This document shows, piece after piece, positions 61,204-62,086 of a stretch of 62,086 nucleotides of DNA; positions within the stretch are counted from its first letter, which is position 1, and the number at the start of each line of letters is the position of its first letter. The translations under genes and the position numbers were made by a program. The notes beneath the pieces were generated by a model. The model worked only from the letters and a program-made list of their open reading frames with translations. It was not told where the DNA came from and made no database searches. This stretch comes from Actinomycetes bacterium (GTDB lineage: Bacteria > Actinomycetota > Acidimicrobiia > Acidimicrobiales > Palsa-688): the NCBI GenBank assembly GCA_021787365.1, contig JAJYMB010000112.1:1-62086 (forward strand). The letters run 5' to 3'.

Positions 61204-61577
61204 ACCGGGAAGGCCCGTGCCCCGAGGTTGCCGCCACGCCAGTCGAGCACGGTGGCGGTGAGGGTGCGCTTGTGGGGGTCTATGCCGACCACGCCGGGGC
61301 CGGCCGGCGCCAACGAGGCCTTCGCCTTGGCATTGGCGGCCGCCGTGCGCCGGTCCTTGGCGGTGGCCGGCTGCGCACCTGGCTCGGCCCGCGCTGGGGC
61401 CTTGGGCTGCACCACGTGCTCGCTCACCGGCGCTCGCTTCACCTCGCTGGCTTTTCTCCCGACCAGCGCGCGCTGCGCCTTGGCCAGGGCAGCTCGCGCT
61501 GCTGCTATGCCCTTCGCTGCGTCCATGCCACCCGCGGTGGCCTCTCGCTGCTCGCTCACCGGCCCTGGCTTTGCCAC
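61188..61577 (-). pseudogene. 5' fragment of an IS110-family transposase
   Basis: A GTG at 61577 with AAGGAGG upstream opens a frame with an Ala/Lys-rich stretch, and then the IS110 DEDD N-terminus VVGIDPHKRTLTATVLDWRG with GNLGARAFPVSED. The match stops abruptly at about 61195, and the frame continues into ISAzo13 sequence read out of frame. All of the remaining transposase (including the C-terminal Tnp20 domain) is lost. Confidence 0.75.
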
Positions 61578-61856
61578 CTCAGCCCCTCCTTGTGGAGTAA
61601 CTTGTAATGGGGCTGGCCGACATATCCCCGTTGAGTTGTCAACGCTCCCTATTAAGTGAGGCCGGCCGTGGGATTGCGGGCCGGGGGCGGCACTTCGAAT
61701 CAAAGACACTCGCTCCGGCGAGGTCAGATTCAACAATGAGCCAGCCCCCGGCCAAACTTGAAAGGCTACGCTCCTCGGCGAGCCCGAGCTCGCCACCGCC
61801 ACCAAGCCCGGCGCCTCGGGCCAGGTCTTGGGCACCTCTCGTCTCCTCGCACCCGG
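61578..61856. other. Intergenic tract, no gene recognised
   Basis: These 280 bp upstream of the IS110 fragment may hold the remains of the IS left end. No inverted repeats or coding features are evident; IS110 elements usually lack terminal inverted repeats. Confidence 0.4.
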
Positions 61857-62078
61857 TCATGCTGAGCCAGCCCTCGACTGGGCCTCCCGATTGCCGCCAG
61901 GGCACGGGACGACGCCGGCGATGACCTCGGCGAGGCGGCTCGCCAAGTGCTCAGCGTTCGAGCGGCTGAGGCCCCATGTGACCACCACCGAGGCTTCGCC
62001 GTTCCGCACCCTCACGAACCACGAGCTCTCGGGCCGCCGGCCTCGAGATGACGCCGACCCGAGGTCGGCCTCGATCAC
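61857..62078 (-). CDS. Small hypothetical protein, possibly cut by the window edge
   Basis: A 73-codon ORF begins at a GTG eight bases from the window end and may extend beyond it. The middle part SSWFVRVRNGEASVVVTWGL followed by the helix NAEHLASRLAEVIAGV has a protein-like pattern of hydrophobic and charged residues. No family is recognised and no ribosome-binding site can be judged. Confidence 0.35.
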   Translation of the reverse strand: MIEADLGSASSRGRRPESSWFVRVRNGEASVVVTWGLSRSNAEHLASRLAEVIAGVVPCPGGNREAQSRAGSA

Positions 62079-62086
62079 CAGGCGCC

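Overview
The window looks like a contig from a high-GC actinobacterium. GTG and TTG starts are frequent, stop/start overlaps are tight, and there are PPOX/F420-type and trypsin/PDZ proteins. An Acidimicrobiia-like soil lineage is possible, but nothing here fixes the taxon. No rRNA, tRNA or CRISPR was seen.

1-9.3 kb is a cyclic-nucleotide flavoured block. It has the 3' part of an adenylate-cyclase/AAA/TPR protein, a secreted Ig-like protein, an MFS transporter fused to a cNMP-binding domain, and a stand-alone cNMP-binding protein. An intact ISKra4-type insertion sequence (about 2.0 kb, 23-bp terminal inverted repeats, AGCGCGC target duplication) sits among them.

10.0-18.9 kb is a coherent peptide-import and peptidoglycan-peptide recycling locus. 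A five-gene Dpp/Opp ABC transporter has every junction overlapped by 1-4 nt. It is followed by an L-Ala-D/L-Glu-type dipeptide epimerase, and divergently by a signal-less class A beta-lactamase-fold hydrolase coupled to an SH3b-NlpC/P60 peptidase. The layout resembles Bacillus ykfABCD plus dpp.

18.9-41.7 kb is mostly housekeeping: redox enzymes, Bcp, an AarF/UbiB kinase, TypA, YqgE, glucose dehydrogenase, an ECF sigma factor with a membrane partner, an HtrA-like protease, a GHMP kinase, a tyrosine phosphatase, an aldo/keto reductase, an MFS transporter, an isochorismatase, an orphan DNA methylase and acetyl-CoA synthetase. Several of these genes carry in-frame GC-rich tandem-repeat expansions, and an intergenic 20-bp tandem array lies at 27.3 kb. 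41.7-47.8 kb is a catabolic-looking cluster: RidA, a DauR-like regulator, a class V aminotransferase, an amidohydrolase, a class II aldolase and an MFS transporter.

47.8-53.5 kb holds a large YfhO-like membrane protein, a GNAT enzyme, a Uma2 nuclease and two decayed genes (MmcQ/YjbR and CorA). 53.8-60.7 kb is visibly less GC-rich and is the most interesting part. A 53-codon ORF too short for ordinary gene calling encodes a peptide with a lasso-type leader (YxxPxLxxxGxxxxLT). It is followed by an asparagine-synthase-like cyclase lacking its glutaminase domain, an HPr-kinase-like protein, a small coupled ORF, a polyprenyl-phosphate sugar transferase and two glycosyltransferases. No intact RRE or leader-peptidase gene is visible, and the predicted core lacks the acidic residue needed for a canonical lasso ring. 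This points to a non-canonical RiPP system associated with a polysaccharide locus. The island ends in a chimera of two transposase remnants.
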